A stretch of DNA of 64,000 nt. Origin: Sanderia malayensis (Eukaryota; Cnidaria; Scyphozoa; Semaeostomeae; Pelagiidae). Location: positions 1,426,001-1,490,000 of the forward strand of contig RQOL01000855.1 in assembly GCA_013076295.1 (NCBI GenBank). Reading direction: 5' to 3'. The notes under the pieces are model-generated. The model searched no databases. It had not been told where the DNA came from and was given only the letters and a program-made list of their open reading frames with translations. Shown here in pieces: positions 20,970 to 38,180 of the stretch; within the stretch, counting starts at the first letter, position 1; each line of letters begins with the position of its first letter. A program made the translations under genes and the position numbers.

Positions 20970-23787
20970 ATGAATGCAAGATCCCATGTCTTTGAGTTTG
21001 TGAGTATTAGTATCTTATATTCGATATATTTCTCAAAGCCGTATTAAATCGGTTACATGGTGGTTTCAAAACAAAACATTAGGCCATGTTTTTGTTTGCT
21101 GCAGCATCGTTTTATTATTATTTTGTGGCGTCAGAATTCCTTTCCCTAACCATTATATTTGTTTAGCTAATTTATAAATATTATTGATTTGAAAGGTGGC
21201 AGAATTTTCTCAAGTCGAAGAAGTTGTTCTGAGTAAGTGTATAATGTCTTTGTGTACCCACCACCCATTATTTTTCAAATTGCACCCCCTTTGTGATCAG
21301 CTGATTTTGCCCCTTGTAAATTCGTATAATTGAATTTACGTTTTCAGGTATATTTCATACACTGCTGTTCCACAGATCAACTGGAAAGGTAATTTTTTCA
21401 AATTATTAAAATCAGAAACAAACTATTTTGAGCCTGAGCCCCTTAATTAATCCCATTGTTTTGTTATATTTGTTATATTTATCGTTATATTTGTTTGCTA
21501 TAGTTCCATTATAATAGAAGCAATTCGTATACTATTGGAACAATTGGTTTTGAAGATGTTGACTGCCAATTTATTGACTTTACATATGTGAGTAAAGTTT
21601 ACCACTTTTTGCTATTGCGAGTACATATTAGATGAAGTCTAACTCTCGAGCATCATGGCGGAGCCGCTGAAATCCAAAGATTTTGTTTCTCATTTTAACA
21701 ATGTTAACAGCTAATCTAACAACTTATGCCTACGGAGAAATATTTTATCTTTTTTACGGATATTTGATCAAATTATTAAATATGATGTTTTCTGCACGAA
21801 AAAAATTGATACTGGTTATATAAATTTTCGTGCGAATCCAAAATGGACCATTTAGTATTAGCTTTTTTGTTAGTTCAACTCTTGTGGCGGAGTGGTTGGC
21901 ACTTGTGCTTGCCACTCGTGGAGTCGGGGATCGATTCCACCGAGCTCCACTTGAAGTTGAGTTGCAGTTGAGTTGAAATTAAATGAGGCCTGGTACACCG
22001 AAGATCTACAAGAGAAAGTAGATCCCCGGCGTACCGGGACTTTTCGTCTTTCCGTTCAGGATAGTTTTTTGGCAGAAACGCCGAAAAACCATCAACCGAT
22101 CGTACTCAACTACTAACTCTGTTGGTACACCGGGGTGACGAGGCCAACAGTGCCGGTCTGTTCATATATATCCAGCGACATCTGCTTGGTGACTCGCCAC
22201 CAATAGATATAGATACCTCCAATTACTATTTGGAATTGTGTGCACAGGCTTTCCAATTGTGGGCAAAAGTCAATACGCATGCGTATTTATATCATTTGCT
22301 TTCCTTTGTATCCATAGTTTAAGTTCGAACTTTAGTACATATTACATCAAGTATAATACTCTAGCATCATGGCAGAGCCGCTGAAATGCAGTGAGGAAGC
22401 CTGAAAGCTGGGTTACCGGATGAAAAGGGATAAAAAGTTTTAATGCTGCTTGATCTAAATTGTTAGTTTTAAAGGAAGCATGTTAACTTGCAGGTGAAAT
22501 GTTCTTGTACTGACTTGGATGTTGCATTGAAAAGACAAACAAGCCAATTCAAAGACGCATTATTAAGTAAAGGTGAACAAACTAGTGGACAGGTAATAAA
22601 TACACTGCTGAAACCAGAGTCATTGATTAGATTGACTGATCTATTCTTATTGCTAAAGCAATGTTTTTGCAGTAACTCGACTGTTAATGTGACTTGCTTT
22701 TGTTTTGCTAGATGTCGCTTGAATTCTATCAAAGAAAGAAGAACCAATGGCCCTTCCCAACAGAATCTATTCCCTGGGAATTATGGACTGTTAAAATTAT
22801 TACTGTATCTTTATCAAACGAATCAGGTAATCATCATTTCCATCATCATTATTATCCATTATTATCATCATTGTTATGTTCTACAGTCGAATCTCGCTAT
22901 CTCGAACAGATTCCATTTCCCCTCGTTCTCTATTTAGGTGAATTTAGTTCGGATATCTCGAAATCCCGCCATGTCGAACAAATTTTGCTTTCCCGTGCGA
23001 GTTCGACTTTGGAGATTGCGAGAGTCGACTGTATGCCTTAATTGATTAATTTTTAATGTTAACGCTAACGATTACCTTTCGTGTTACTATAGAAAAAGAA
23101 TCATTAAGAGAAAGATTAGCTGAAGAAATCGCCGACAAAGTAAAATATTTATGTCTACTATTTATGCTTTTGTGCCACCACTTCTGCTGAACATTTGCAC
23201 ATTTGCTGAACTCCATACATAAACTAACACCTGACATTTCTCAATTGCCCGATAATGAGAGAAGTATCTCTCGAAACGTTGCACTTATGGTCGTTGACGT
23301 GATAAACGTGTATTCATATTATGACCACTTTTATACTTATGTATATATATTATATATATAACATCGTTTTTGCTTCTTCTTGAAGTCGTTTGTGTTTTGC
23401 TTGTCAGGTCAGATGCATTGCAGATCTAATTAATCGTCCTGATTACATACCAAAAATGCCAAATGAATCTGAAATCGACGATGTATTTGACACAAAGTAC
23501 AAAGAAGTTCAACCTTATCTTCACAAAGTAAGATTAACAAGAATTTTCTGCAGACCTTTCTCTGTTTATTATGCAGCGGTGTACATAGTTCTTGAGCTAA
23601 AACCTGTTTTTATTTTGAGACTTTTAAATTTTAATTGTCATTATATTGTCATTACAACTTGTGCAGAGTTTAATTCTGTTCTCATCTATTTTTCATTCTT
23701 TTTCAGACTTATTTCAGCACATCCTCTTCGTCTCCATCTGTTGGAAATACAATGAGAAGGCTGTTTAGGGAAACATTTAATTATTGA
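20970..23787 (+). CDS. ATG101: Autophagy-related protein 101
   Basis: Nine exons: 20970-20999, 21196-21232, 21348-21388, 21504-21587, 22494-22592, 22712-22826, 23093-23139, 23408-23527, 23707-23787; 217 residues versus 218 in human ATG101. Recognised by [10 protein letters not shown] at the start, '[14 protein letters not shown]', '[14 protein letters not shown]', '[16 protein letters not shown]', '[10 protein letters not shown]', '[15 protein letters not shown]' and 'VQPYLHK'. It is a HORMA-domain protein that pairs with ATG13 in the ULK1/ATG1 complex and starts autophagy. The WF-finger region corresponds to the KNQWPFP segment. Intron 4 holds a tRNA-derived SINE and intron 6 a pogo-like MITE. 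Confidence 0.97.
21880..22110 (+). mobile_element. tRNA-derived SINE in ATG101 intron 4
   Basis: 'TGGCGGAGTGGTTGGCAC' at 21891 resembles a pol III A box and 'GGGATCGATTCC' at 21927-21938 a B box, spaced as in a tRNA-Leu/Ser type gene. The body (around 22010-22080) is unrelated to a tRNA. Ends are uncertain. Direct copies of 'agcatcatggcggagccgct' lie on both sides, at about 21649 and 22364. Confidence 0.6.
22884..23031. mobile_element. pogo/Tigger-like MITE
   Basis: 148 bp with inverted termini CAGTCGAATCTCGCTATCTC and the complement of GAGATTGCGAGAGTCGACTG, flanked by TA on each side (22882-22883 and 23032-23033). Non-coding, in ATG101 intron 6. Confidence 0.85.
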
Positions 23788-24283
23788 GGTGTTTTTCATA
23801 AATCTATAATTTATCTGTTAATTACAATGTACAGTTTACGAATTTTCAAATATAGAAGTCAATAAATGCCCTATATTGTGCACTGGCAGTCAGAGAATGT
23901 CCCTGCTGAACCGCTTGTGAACACACATAATGACTTAACTTAACATATCATAGTGTGGTGCTATAGTTTAGTACTCTAGGCGCAATTTTTGGGTCCCACG
24001 TTCTTGTTCCCGTATCCCCGATTCCTCTTTGCAATCCTTGCTTCGACGAATATTCAACTCAATCCACTCGGTTCAGCTTCATGGACGAATATTTGTCTAA
24101 CAACTTGTGGATGATTGCTTTGCTGCTGCACGTGCACTGCACATGTTTTGCGGGGAAAAATAAAAATATTGTTTGATGAAAATCATAATTGTTGCTGTCA
24201 TGTTGCATGTTTATTTATGAAACCAGATTACTTAATTCATTGAGCTTGTTAATGCATACAATTTTTTGGTATATTTTGGAAGA
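23788..24283. other. ATG101 3' UTR and spacer to REXO4
   Basis: AATAAA at 23861-23866 is 74 bases after the ATG101 stop and a likely polyadenylation signal. The rest is the promoter or 5' UTR region of the next gene; no further coding evidence. Confidence 0.6.
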
Positions 24284-26460
24284 ATGAAGAAAGTTAAGGC
24301 GATAACAGCCAATGATACTGAGAAGAAGAGAACTAGGCCTTTGTCAGGAAATATTTCTAAGAAGAAGAACGGACTTCATAAAAAAATGCGAAAAATTAAA
24401 AAAGTCGCAAAGCCAATAGACAAAAAGGAGTTATCGAAAGTAAAGGCTTCATCAAATTGGGAAGCTTTTCTTCGTGTGAGTATGTCTTGGTTTTACGTTT
24501 CTAGAATTTGCGAGAATATAAAAGAACCAGCACTTCAAAGGTCTGCTGAAAATATGCTGTGTTTGTGCTCTGCGCAAGTTTTTTTGCTTGTTGGTCAAAA
24601 TTTAAAGAGGTATAGCAAGAGTTAATCATTGAATTTTGTAGGAGCGAGCACAAGCTTCAAGTCAAAAAGAAAAAACAGGAGAGAAAAATGGAACAATAAC
24701 CAAACTGCGAGAGAAGACGGGAAGGAAAAGAAAGTCTTCAAAGATACAAAAGTCAAACATTTCTGATTCTGAAAAAGATTATGATGTCATAAATGAGTAA
24801 GTATAATATTAGTAAGATAATAATCACAATTGTTTCTGTTTTTGTAAGCTGAATACAATGATTCTAGTAATTTGTATCTACTTTCATTTTCAGAAAGGAC
24901 ATTTGGTTTGATGATGTGGATATTGAAGACATTGAGCATGCAACAGGAAAGAAAGTGCAGATGGCTGCAAGCTCTAAGAAACCATTAAAAGAGGAGAAAG
25001 AGACAACTGAACAAGCTGTCACAATAGATACATCTGTTCCAAAAGATGCATCTGACCCAAGGTATTGCTTATTTTGTTTAATTAGTAGTTATTTAGAACC
25101 AGAAGGTGCGGAACACATCTGTAATTAGGGGAGGGGGCTCTGGGGGGAAATGAAGAGGGAACAGAAGCAATTTTTACTTTGGAATTGAATGTGACTTGTG
25201 GACTGATAATTTATGCAATTAATTAATTAATTAATTATTAATTAATGTGATTTATGCTGCTCTTTTCAGAATAACAAAATACCTTGCTGTTGACTGTGAA
25301 ATGGTTGGTGTTGGCATTGATGGCAAAGATAACATGTTAGCCAGAGTTTCACTTGTGAATTCATTTGGCGAAACAGTTTATGATAATTTTGTCTTACCAA
25401 TGCAGAAAGTAGTTGATTACAGGACAGACGTGAGTGGTGTACGAGCAGACAACTTAAGAGCAGGTGAATACAATTTTCAATTTGCCATTGATCTTACTTT
25501 GAAGCATGTTTAAACTTGCATCCATAGTGTTGTTAATTTTTTGTAACATTTCGTTGTTTTTTTGTAGCTCCAACTTTCAAGACTGTCCAAGAGGAGGTAG
25601 CCAGCTTAACTAAAAAGAAAATTCTTGTAGGGCATGCAATTAATCATGATCTGAAGGCAAGTTCTTGATATTTCTAAGAATAAAGCGTAGAGCCTAACCA
25701 GAACGCTGTATGTATAAATGTACTTAATGTCGAGCTTCTTTCTTTTTTCTAGGTTTTACTTCTGAGCCATCCACGAAAAGATATTCGGGATACATCCACT
25801 TACAAACCATTTAAAAAGCTTTTGCAAGTAAGGACATAATCATTCCATTGCGTAAAGTATTGAAATATATTTCCAGTATATTGCTTATTTTTTAACACTG
25901 AAAACTATAGGCGTTAAATGTTCCATAAAAACTTTCTTCTTGCCATGTTTTTAACTCTTTATCTGATTTTATTTTTGTTTTATCAGACTAGATATCCATC
26001 TTTGAAAAAACTTGTGAAGGAAGTATTGCAAATTGACATTCAATCTGGTGAACATTCATCGGTACAATTTGATGGATATTTCTATTTTATAATGAGGATT
26101 ACAATGCTGGCTCTCCTTCTTAAAATTGCATAATAGACTGTTGTATGAGCGATATCTTAAGGTTTTTATGTTTGATATTATGAATAACGTAAGTTAATCT
26201 GTGTATAAACCTCGGCAAATCTTGTGTATTGAAAGCTTAGCTGTGGGGCTTAATGCTTTGATATTTCACTTTAGGTTGAAGACGCACGGTGTACAATGAA
26301 AATATTTCAGCTTCATAGAAAACAATGGGAGAAGAGCTTGAAAGAGAAGGGCAAGAAGGGAACTATTTCTCTTACACCAAAAATATTTATTTGTAAAGAC
26401 AATAATAAGGTTTCTAGTTCATACAGAAAAAGAAAGAAAGAAAGACAGAGTGAAGTTTAG
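24284..26460 (+). CDS. REXO4: REXO4-like RNA exonuclease
   Basis: Eight exons: 24284-24475, 24642-24796, 24894-25061, 25270-25463, 25568-25656, 25753-25827, 25987-26061, 26275-26460; 377 residues. The N-terminal third is very basic (KKKNGLHKKMRKIKK), a likely nucleolar signal. The C-terminal DEDDh exonuclease is clear: 'KYLAVDCEMVGVG' (Exo I, D and E), 'VDYRTDVSGVRADNL', 'LVGHAINHDLKVLLLSHP' (Exo II), 'DTSTYKPFKKLL', and 'SGEHSSVEDA' (Exo III, H and D). Homologues trim rRNA precursors (yeast Rex4). Intron 5 begins GC rather than GT (ctgaag|gcaagt). The gene ends only 256 bp before the sorting nexin start. Confidence 0.95.
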
Positions 26461-26716
26461 GTGAGATAAAATAATGTAATCCCCATGCAGTAAAGTTATT
26501 TTTAATTATCACTGTTTATATTGATTTTCAGGAGCATTCTCGACATATGAATATAACTATTTTTAAATTTACTATTTCCTTCAGTGTAAGAAATGAAATT
26601 ATTTTCTATCGATTTGTCACTTTGAACTTCAGTCTGTGTTCCTCCCACCCCTGATACAACTCTAAGGGTGTATATCAAGTCACGTGATTTTGACAGAGTT
26701 GGCGAGAGAACAAGAA

Positions 26717-31874
<5,158 letters not shown>

Positions 31875-31989
31875 AATTGGTTATTATTCGAACTATTCTT
31901 CCTTGGGAATACTCATAGTTGTCGAAGTAGGTTTTTTGTATTTATTTCCTGCACTGCTGATCTTCGAAATCATTTGGTAATATATGTAT

Positions 31990-33885
31990 ATCCTCCAGAT
32001 CCCTCGCTCCAAGCTCTTTAAAATACCTATTCAATCCAACGAAATATTTGCCAACTTTTGTAGACGATCAAAGATAGAATCTGTTGAAATATATTTTGTC
32101 AATGAGGGGAAGCTAGAATCTCCAGCATATCTCTGTATAAACTTCACATACACATTGATTTCCTCACCAAATCTAATTTTTGGGCACTATGTTGTATATT
32201 CTATGGGGCTGTTAATTTTTAATAATTTAATTTCATTAGAGCTTGGTAGATTTTTAGATTTCATAAAATAAAACGAGAAAAATTTCCCAAACTCAGCAGA
32301 GAAGCGAGTTAATATTTTGTGAAACCATTTTATAATAATAGATTTCTCTTTTAGCTTTGTCGATTAAAATACCTTAACTATAATGATCGTTTTTTGGTAA
32401 CGTATATCGACCATTGACAAATGACCTGGTTCTTATTGTCATGCAAAGTAAATTTGTCAATCAAAGTACCCACCTGCTTTTGACTGTTGATATCAATCAT
32501 TTACTCTATATCCCGCCTCGTGCAAAGATCAAGAAACAAAAATTTGAACCGGTGAGCCCAAGAATTGAGGGAGATTTTAAATTCTCTGAGGTAAGTCTAC
32601 TTTTTTAATTAATTCCTTATATTGCATCTTTTATGTTTAATATAAATAATATTTGCGTTCTGCAACGAATTAAGCCTCTTTTCGTTAGTTTTTCTTCATG
32701 CAATGTTGCCTGTTTGCATGCGTGCTTCCATGTTAGGCCAAGAAGGGCGAGACATTTTTGTTAGGCCCTTCTTCAAGCATTGATAGAAATAAACCCGTTG
32801 CTCACTGTTTTTGTCCTTTTCTTATCAGAAACCTTGGAAGTAGGATGCATTGGTTTATCAAAGGCTGATGACCTGATAGCAGTCCTGGAATTATTGCAGT
32901 TACTGGTGTAAAGTTGGATTTGTATGCAGTTTTTATTACTTTATTACTATCATTACTGGGAAAACACATACTATTCTTGGCTGCAGTGTTACTGCTCTGT
33001 TGCCTAACTTATTCATCCTTTCCTTTATTTATTTAAGTAATTATCTTTGTTTAATTTGCATCAACAAAAGCCTTCAGTATTGAAATTGTTGATTAACACC
33101 ATAGAAGTTATTTTGGATGTGGCATGGCTTTCAACCTCTTTTCCATCAATGATACAGATTAAAGACAGCTTATTGTATTTGGTAAGCAATTATATCCTTC
33201 AAGATTCTATGTTTTTAAATATATATCCGATATATAAATATATTTTCTGAAAATGTATCTATGAGCCATAGGATGCACCACTTGTTTCCTTGTTAAACTG
33301 CAAATTGGTTGGTTTACTAGCTGATATCAAATATTATAATATTGGTTCAAAGATTAATGTGGATACAATAAAACTTTTAAGACTATTTTTTTATTAACCA
33401 ACATAGAATTTTTCTTGGCTCACAGGTTGTTTATTTTTTAGACAAAGTTTGCATCTCAAGTTGCTTGATGGTTGCTTGATTTTTCAACACATTTTCATTA
33501 ATCATACAACAGGGATGAAAGGTAAGAAGAGAAATCATATTTTTAGGATATGCTATATTATTATTATTATATGCTATATATGTTTATATATAATAATATG
33601 GTTTAGTTAGCTACTCATAATAAAGCTTCTTTCTTTTGTTATTTTAGTTCCAAGAAGAAATGGGGATGGGCTCAAGTTTCTTTAAAAGACCTTGGAATCC
33701 AGAAGCCTGGATGTTTCCTAGAGGTGTTGTGCTTACTTGTATAATTTTTTCTCATTTTATCTTGATCATTCTTATTTACTTAATTTGTTATATTTATTTG
33801 CTATTAGTTATTTTTCCTTCCTTTATTTCTTTCAGATACAAGAAGAAAAAGAAGAGTGCAGAGAAGATGAGGGAAGAGGTATGAG
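31990..33885 (+). CDS. Exon-like pieces of an unrecognised gene
   Basis: Several open pieces end in good donors and follow acceptors. One at about 32529-32590 includes 'KQKFEPVSPRIEGDFKFSE' before gtaagt. About 32829-32907 follows ttatcag and reads 'TLEVGCIGLSKADDLI'. About 33069-33180 follows acaaaag and reads 'SVLKLLINTIEVILDVAW' before gtaagc. About 33650-33721 follows attttag and includes 'FKRPWNPEAWMFP'. The last, 33837-33879, reads 'YKKKKKSAEKMREE' before gtatga. An upstream frame at 32001-32120 ('LFKIPIQSNEIFANF') may also belong. I could not name a family or prove the joins; a decayed gene is possible. Confidence 0.3.
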
Positions 33886-34375
33886 TGAGGTGGGAGAGAG
33901 GGAGGAGAGATGAGGGGTAGAGAGAGAGGAAAGGGAGGAGGATGAGGGGTGAGAGAGAGGAGAGGTGGGAGATGAGGGAGAGATGAGGGCTAGGAGAGGG
34001 GGAGGTGAGAGAGAGAGGAGAGCTGAGGGGGAGATGAGGGATAAGAGAGGGATGAGAGAGGAGAAGGGAAGAGGCCTGGGGATACCAATTCCCAGGGGAT
34101 TTCATAGTCCCAAGGGAATTGGTATTCCCAAGGGAATTGGTGTTCCCAAGGGAATTGGTGTTCCCAGGGGGATACCCTCTACTTCCATCATTCTCATCTC
34201 ACCTACTTCCTCCCTCTCTTCTCTACTCTCTCTCCTCCCTCATCTCCCCTCTCCTCCCTCATCTCCCATCCTCCTCCCGCCTCTCTTGGCCCTCATCTCA
34301 CCTCCCTCTCTTGCCGCTCCCTCAGCTCTCCCCTCTCCTAGCCCTTAGCTCTCCTATCCTTGGCCCTTGTGATCT
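33838..34375. repeat. GA-rich / CT-rich inverted repeat with CCCAAGGGAATTGG core
   Basis: A purine tract (33838-34075, 'gagagaggaggtgagag' type) faces a pyrimidine tract (34176-34375, 'ctctcctccctcatctccc'), so the arms can pair. The centre has four copies of 'aattggtnttcccaaggg' (34085-34170), itself bounded by 'ggggatacc' on both sides. No transposon ends were identified. Confidence 0.8.
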
Positions 34376-35136
34376 TCTTTTTCTCCTAGAATCTGAAAGA
34401 ATAAAAAAAGAAAATTAATAAAATAATAAAAAAACCTACAAAAACCAAATTGATGAGAAATAAATAAAAACAAATCTATGAATATTAAATGACCCTTGAA
34501 AATAGTTAATAATAGAGAATAAGAATAATAGAGCACTATTAAAATGTGAAACAAAATGCAAGCATAAATCACCTCAGGTAGACATGTAAATTGTGTAAAA
34601 CCATCCAAGATGTTTCCAAACCAATTTCAAATGGAGATTCAAACTTAATCTTCTTTATTCTTTAATCTGTAAAAGCCAAATTATAAGATTAAAATGTGAA
34701 AATGATTAGAATAATGCACAAAACATAAAACATTGGTTGTCACTCAAAGTTTCAAACTATTGCAATAATCGACTTTCTGCCTATCATGGTATAAAACACT
34801 GTATTTGCCGAGAAAGATATTTAACAAAATTCTTGAAAATATTAAAAACATGACTAGACATATATTAAATTAAAATTAAAATTCGATAAAATCACATCTT
34901 ACCTCCATGTTTTTGCATGCTTGCAAAACTCAAACCAATAAAACTTCAACAAGTACCACCTCATCTTGTAACCAGAGTCAGCTGTCTGCTACTTCTTCAA
35001 TTGAATGAGTGTAAAACAAATTGTAATACAAGAGGAATTGTTTCAAGTTAAATGCATTCAAAATGATATGATAGAAATTAAATCACAAAAGAAAACAATT
35101 GATGTATACTTTGTGTGCAATAATCCCTCACTTGCT
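34376..35136. other. AT-rich spacer before the HSD17B12-like gene
   Basis: No gene recognised. Includes the 3' flank of the minus-strand reductase. Confidence 0.5.
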
Positions 35137-37530
35137 TTATTCACTTTTTGCTTTGCGCTTCAAATACTTGGCACGAATCTTCTTCATATTCTTCATGATT
35201 GCGGAGGTAGGTAAGAAACCCACAAACATTGATTGAAGAAAGTGGGTCCAGTAGCCATTTGTTCTATCGGAAACACCAACAGTTTCCAATGCTTGTCTTG
35301 CATAGCTTTCAGGGTGAGGTACTGTGAGACTTGGCCTCATCTTTGCCATGTTTGTTGCAACAAACATTGGGAGAACAGACTGAAATAACAAAATTAAAGC
35401 TATGGTCACATTTGAGGTTGAAAATAAATTTCTAAAATACAACAGTAATAGAATTATTGCTAATATACATATAAAAACATAAGTGTATATATAGTGACCT
35501 CTAAGCAACAGACAAAATTTGTCACCTATTTGCAAAATCAACCTCTATTCAACGAACAACACCCCCACCCAAATCTGTACGTAAATCTAATAAATTAACC
35601 CTGTACTATATATGTTAGATATGTTAGGTAGACCTATTAAAACAAACCTGACTAATGATGCCTTTATCTTTGTATTCAACTTGGATTGATCTTGCTAAGA
35701 AATCGACAAAGGCCTGCAACATAATAGCCATTAAGAAGAGTATACAATTATGTATTGCTAGACAAATCAATAGAATGCTGGAAGTGGTGAACAGAATTGC
35801 ATCATAACTATACCTTGCTTGCTGAGTAGACAGAGAGAAGCGGCACAGGCTTGTATGCAGAAGCTGATGCAACATGTATAAGGATACCCTTCTTTCTAAA
35901 ATTAACACAATTAGATCATGTGAGAGAAGATTACAATGGGTTGGACATGTGGTGTAGAGGGACAATGGATGTGTGTGGTTAAACGTATGAGAAGAATACA
36001 AGCAGAAAGAAAAGAAGGGGATACTGTGTAAAGAATGAGAGAATGAAGGACGAATGGAAGAACAAAGGACCAATGAGAGAACGAAGGACCAATGATAGCA
36101 AAGCTCTGGACAGAGACAGATCAAGATGGAAAATTCACATCAACAAATCCAATTGAACTGGGATTAAAGCCAAGAAAAAAGTAACAAAATAAGATATAGG
36201 ACAAAAGTGAAATGTTTAATGTATTTATTGAAAAATTTACCTTGCAACCATGCCTGGAAGGATCATGTGAGTCATCTAAAGTAAATGCAAACAAAAATAA
36301 ATAAATAACTCAGACTTAACAAATATAACTCAGATTGGCATCAACCTTGCTGCTCTACAAGAGGGTTAAAATCTGTATATAACAATGTTATGAGCAATCT
36401 AACAAACCTTGATGGCAGACAACATGTTGACATTTAGTATCTTCTCCATAACCTCAATTTTTACAGATGTGAAAAACTCTGGGTGCTCAAAATTAGTACC
36501 AACATTGTTCACTGGAAAAAAGCATGATAAGTCTTACATCAAAACAAAATATTATCACAAAAATGATTTTGAATAATAATGATAATATATTTGGCAAACC
36601 TAAAATGCCAATGTTCATATCTTTTAACTCATTCTCAATAGCTTCATATCCATCAACAGCACCAAAATCAAATGCAATTGTTTTTATTTCAACATCATAT
36701 GCTTCAGCTAGAAAGAAAGCAAATAATATTTTATATACACAACATTACACAGTTTATAAAGCTTAGCTGCCAACTGTGAACATTAAAAAATAAAAAACTG
36801 ATGCTGTGATAATGTAGAATACTTTAGACACTAAATAACTAAAACAATGATAAAGAAAAAGTAAAACTTAAGAAATAGAGCATCCGTGATAATTGAGTTA
36901 AAAAATCCATAGCATACTTACTTATTTCTTCAGCAACAGCATCCAGTTTCTCTTGCGATCGACTTATCAATACAACGTTTAAGCCTTTTCTTGCAAGCTG
37001 TAAACCAACAAGGGTGAAATGAGGCAAATTGAAAAAGCAAGATGATTTTTGGCCTATTTAATCGTTTGCAAAAATATGAATTGAAATAAAACAACTAAAT
37101 ACACAGCAGTACCTGCTTTGCATACCCTTTACCAATGCCATCAGTCGCACCTGTTACAACTAAAATTTGAATCAAATACAAACAAAATTTATTTCAGTTG
37201 CATTTTTGCAGCATAATAAATAAATGTCTAATTAAATGTCCCAAATAAAAAAAGGCATTTATCATTGCATCATAAAAATTTATCATATTAGAAGAACATG
37301 CAAAAAGCTTGCACTTAAATCTTGACGTTTTTTACAAGAGAATGCAGCGCAAAGTTTTTCTAAGTAGGCCTATCTTTGTACTCACCCGCCCAGGTTCCAT
37401 AGGATTTTAAATCAATGCCAAATCCGAATATAGGAAAGACAAATGACCTCAAAAAAGTGCATGTAAAGCAGATAAGCTTTGCTACAAAATATACAGCAAC
37501 AGCTTTACCAACAAATGCCCAACAAATCAT
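35137..37530 (-). CDS. HSD17B12: Very-long-chain 3-oxoacyl-CoA reductase (HSD17B12-like)
   Basis: Nine exons on the minus strand: 37386-37530, 37113-37159, 36922-36997, 36600-36707, 36408-36511, 36241-36275, 35814-35895, 35648-35713, 35137-35379; 301 residues (human 312). It begins with a hydrophobic segment (AVAVYFVAKLICFTCTFL) for ER membrane insertion. SDR features: cofactor loop 'VTGATDGIGKGYAKQ', 'LVNNVG', catalytic Ser in 'HVASASAYKPVPL', and YxxxK as 'YSASK'. 'SVLPMFVATNMAKMR' and 'YLKRKAKSE' follow. The last five residues KAKSE fit a KxKxx ER-retrieval signal. It reduces 3-ketoacyl-CoA with NADPH in fatty-acid elongation. Start ATG 37530 is the first in frame with the hydrophobic segment. 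Confidence 0.95.
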
Positions 37531-38180
37531 CTTAATTTGCGGAATTAGTTGCTTGAAATCTCCAGAAACTTGCACACTTCACTTCGTGGGCTGAAGAAGG
37601 AAGAAAAGATAAAGAAACCAACAAGAGGAAGCTGGAACCAAATAGGAAGTAAAATGTCAATGATGCATTGCATGTGCTTAGCTCCTCCGCCGCTGCTCCT
37701 CCGCATCAAGTTCAAGGATATTGAGACAAGGGGTCTTGGCACGAGAGTTGTGTACCAATAGTGGCGGCAAATATATTGCGATAGCAGCAAAATTCCTAGT
37801 CATACGAAGAAAAAATGTCTTTTCGGGTCCTTTCGGCACTAATACCTGACAATATACTATACACAATATACTATACATGATACTATATACCTATGCATGG
37901 TATATATTATACATGATACTATGACAATTATCATGTATTTTGAATTTGCGAGGGATATAAAGTTGGGGGGTCGTAGCGCACTTTAGACTGTCTTTCTGAA
38001 CCATGTAAAGGCAAGCGTTTTAGTTTTACTCTTTTCAAACTTATAAAATATGACATGATTGAGGACGTAAACTAATTAAAGCAAAAGGGGCGCCCAGCTT
38101 TATATTCAAGAAATTAATACTATGTATACTTTATACAAAAAATCTACCTCACATTGGGACTGTATTCTGGAGGTCTACAA
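37531..38180. other. Intergenic region with AT-rich palindromic stretch
   Basis: 5' flank of the reductase and 3' flank of the receptor gene. 37855-37925 consists of self-complementary 'atactatacatgatactat' type sequence. An open frame at 37545-37790 (-) has no support. Confidence 0.5.

Noticed and set aside
21885..21965. Functional tRNA gene
   Set aside because: A and B boxes are recognisable, but the acceptor stem does not pair cleanly and the sequence continues into a SINE-like body.
33794..34418. Ser/Pro/Leu-rich and Gly/Arg/Glu-rich frames of 100-127 codons
   Set aside because: Produced by the GA/CT inverted repeat; low-complexity and present on both strands.
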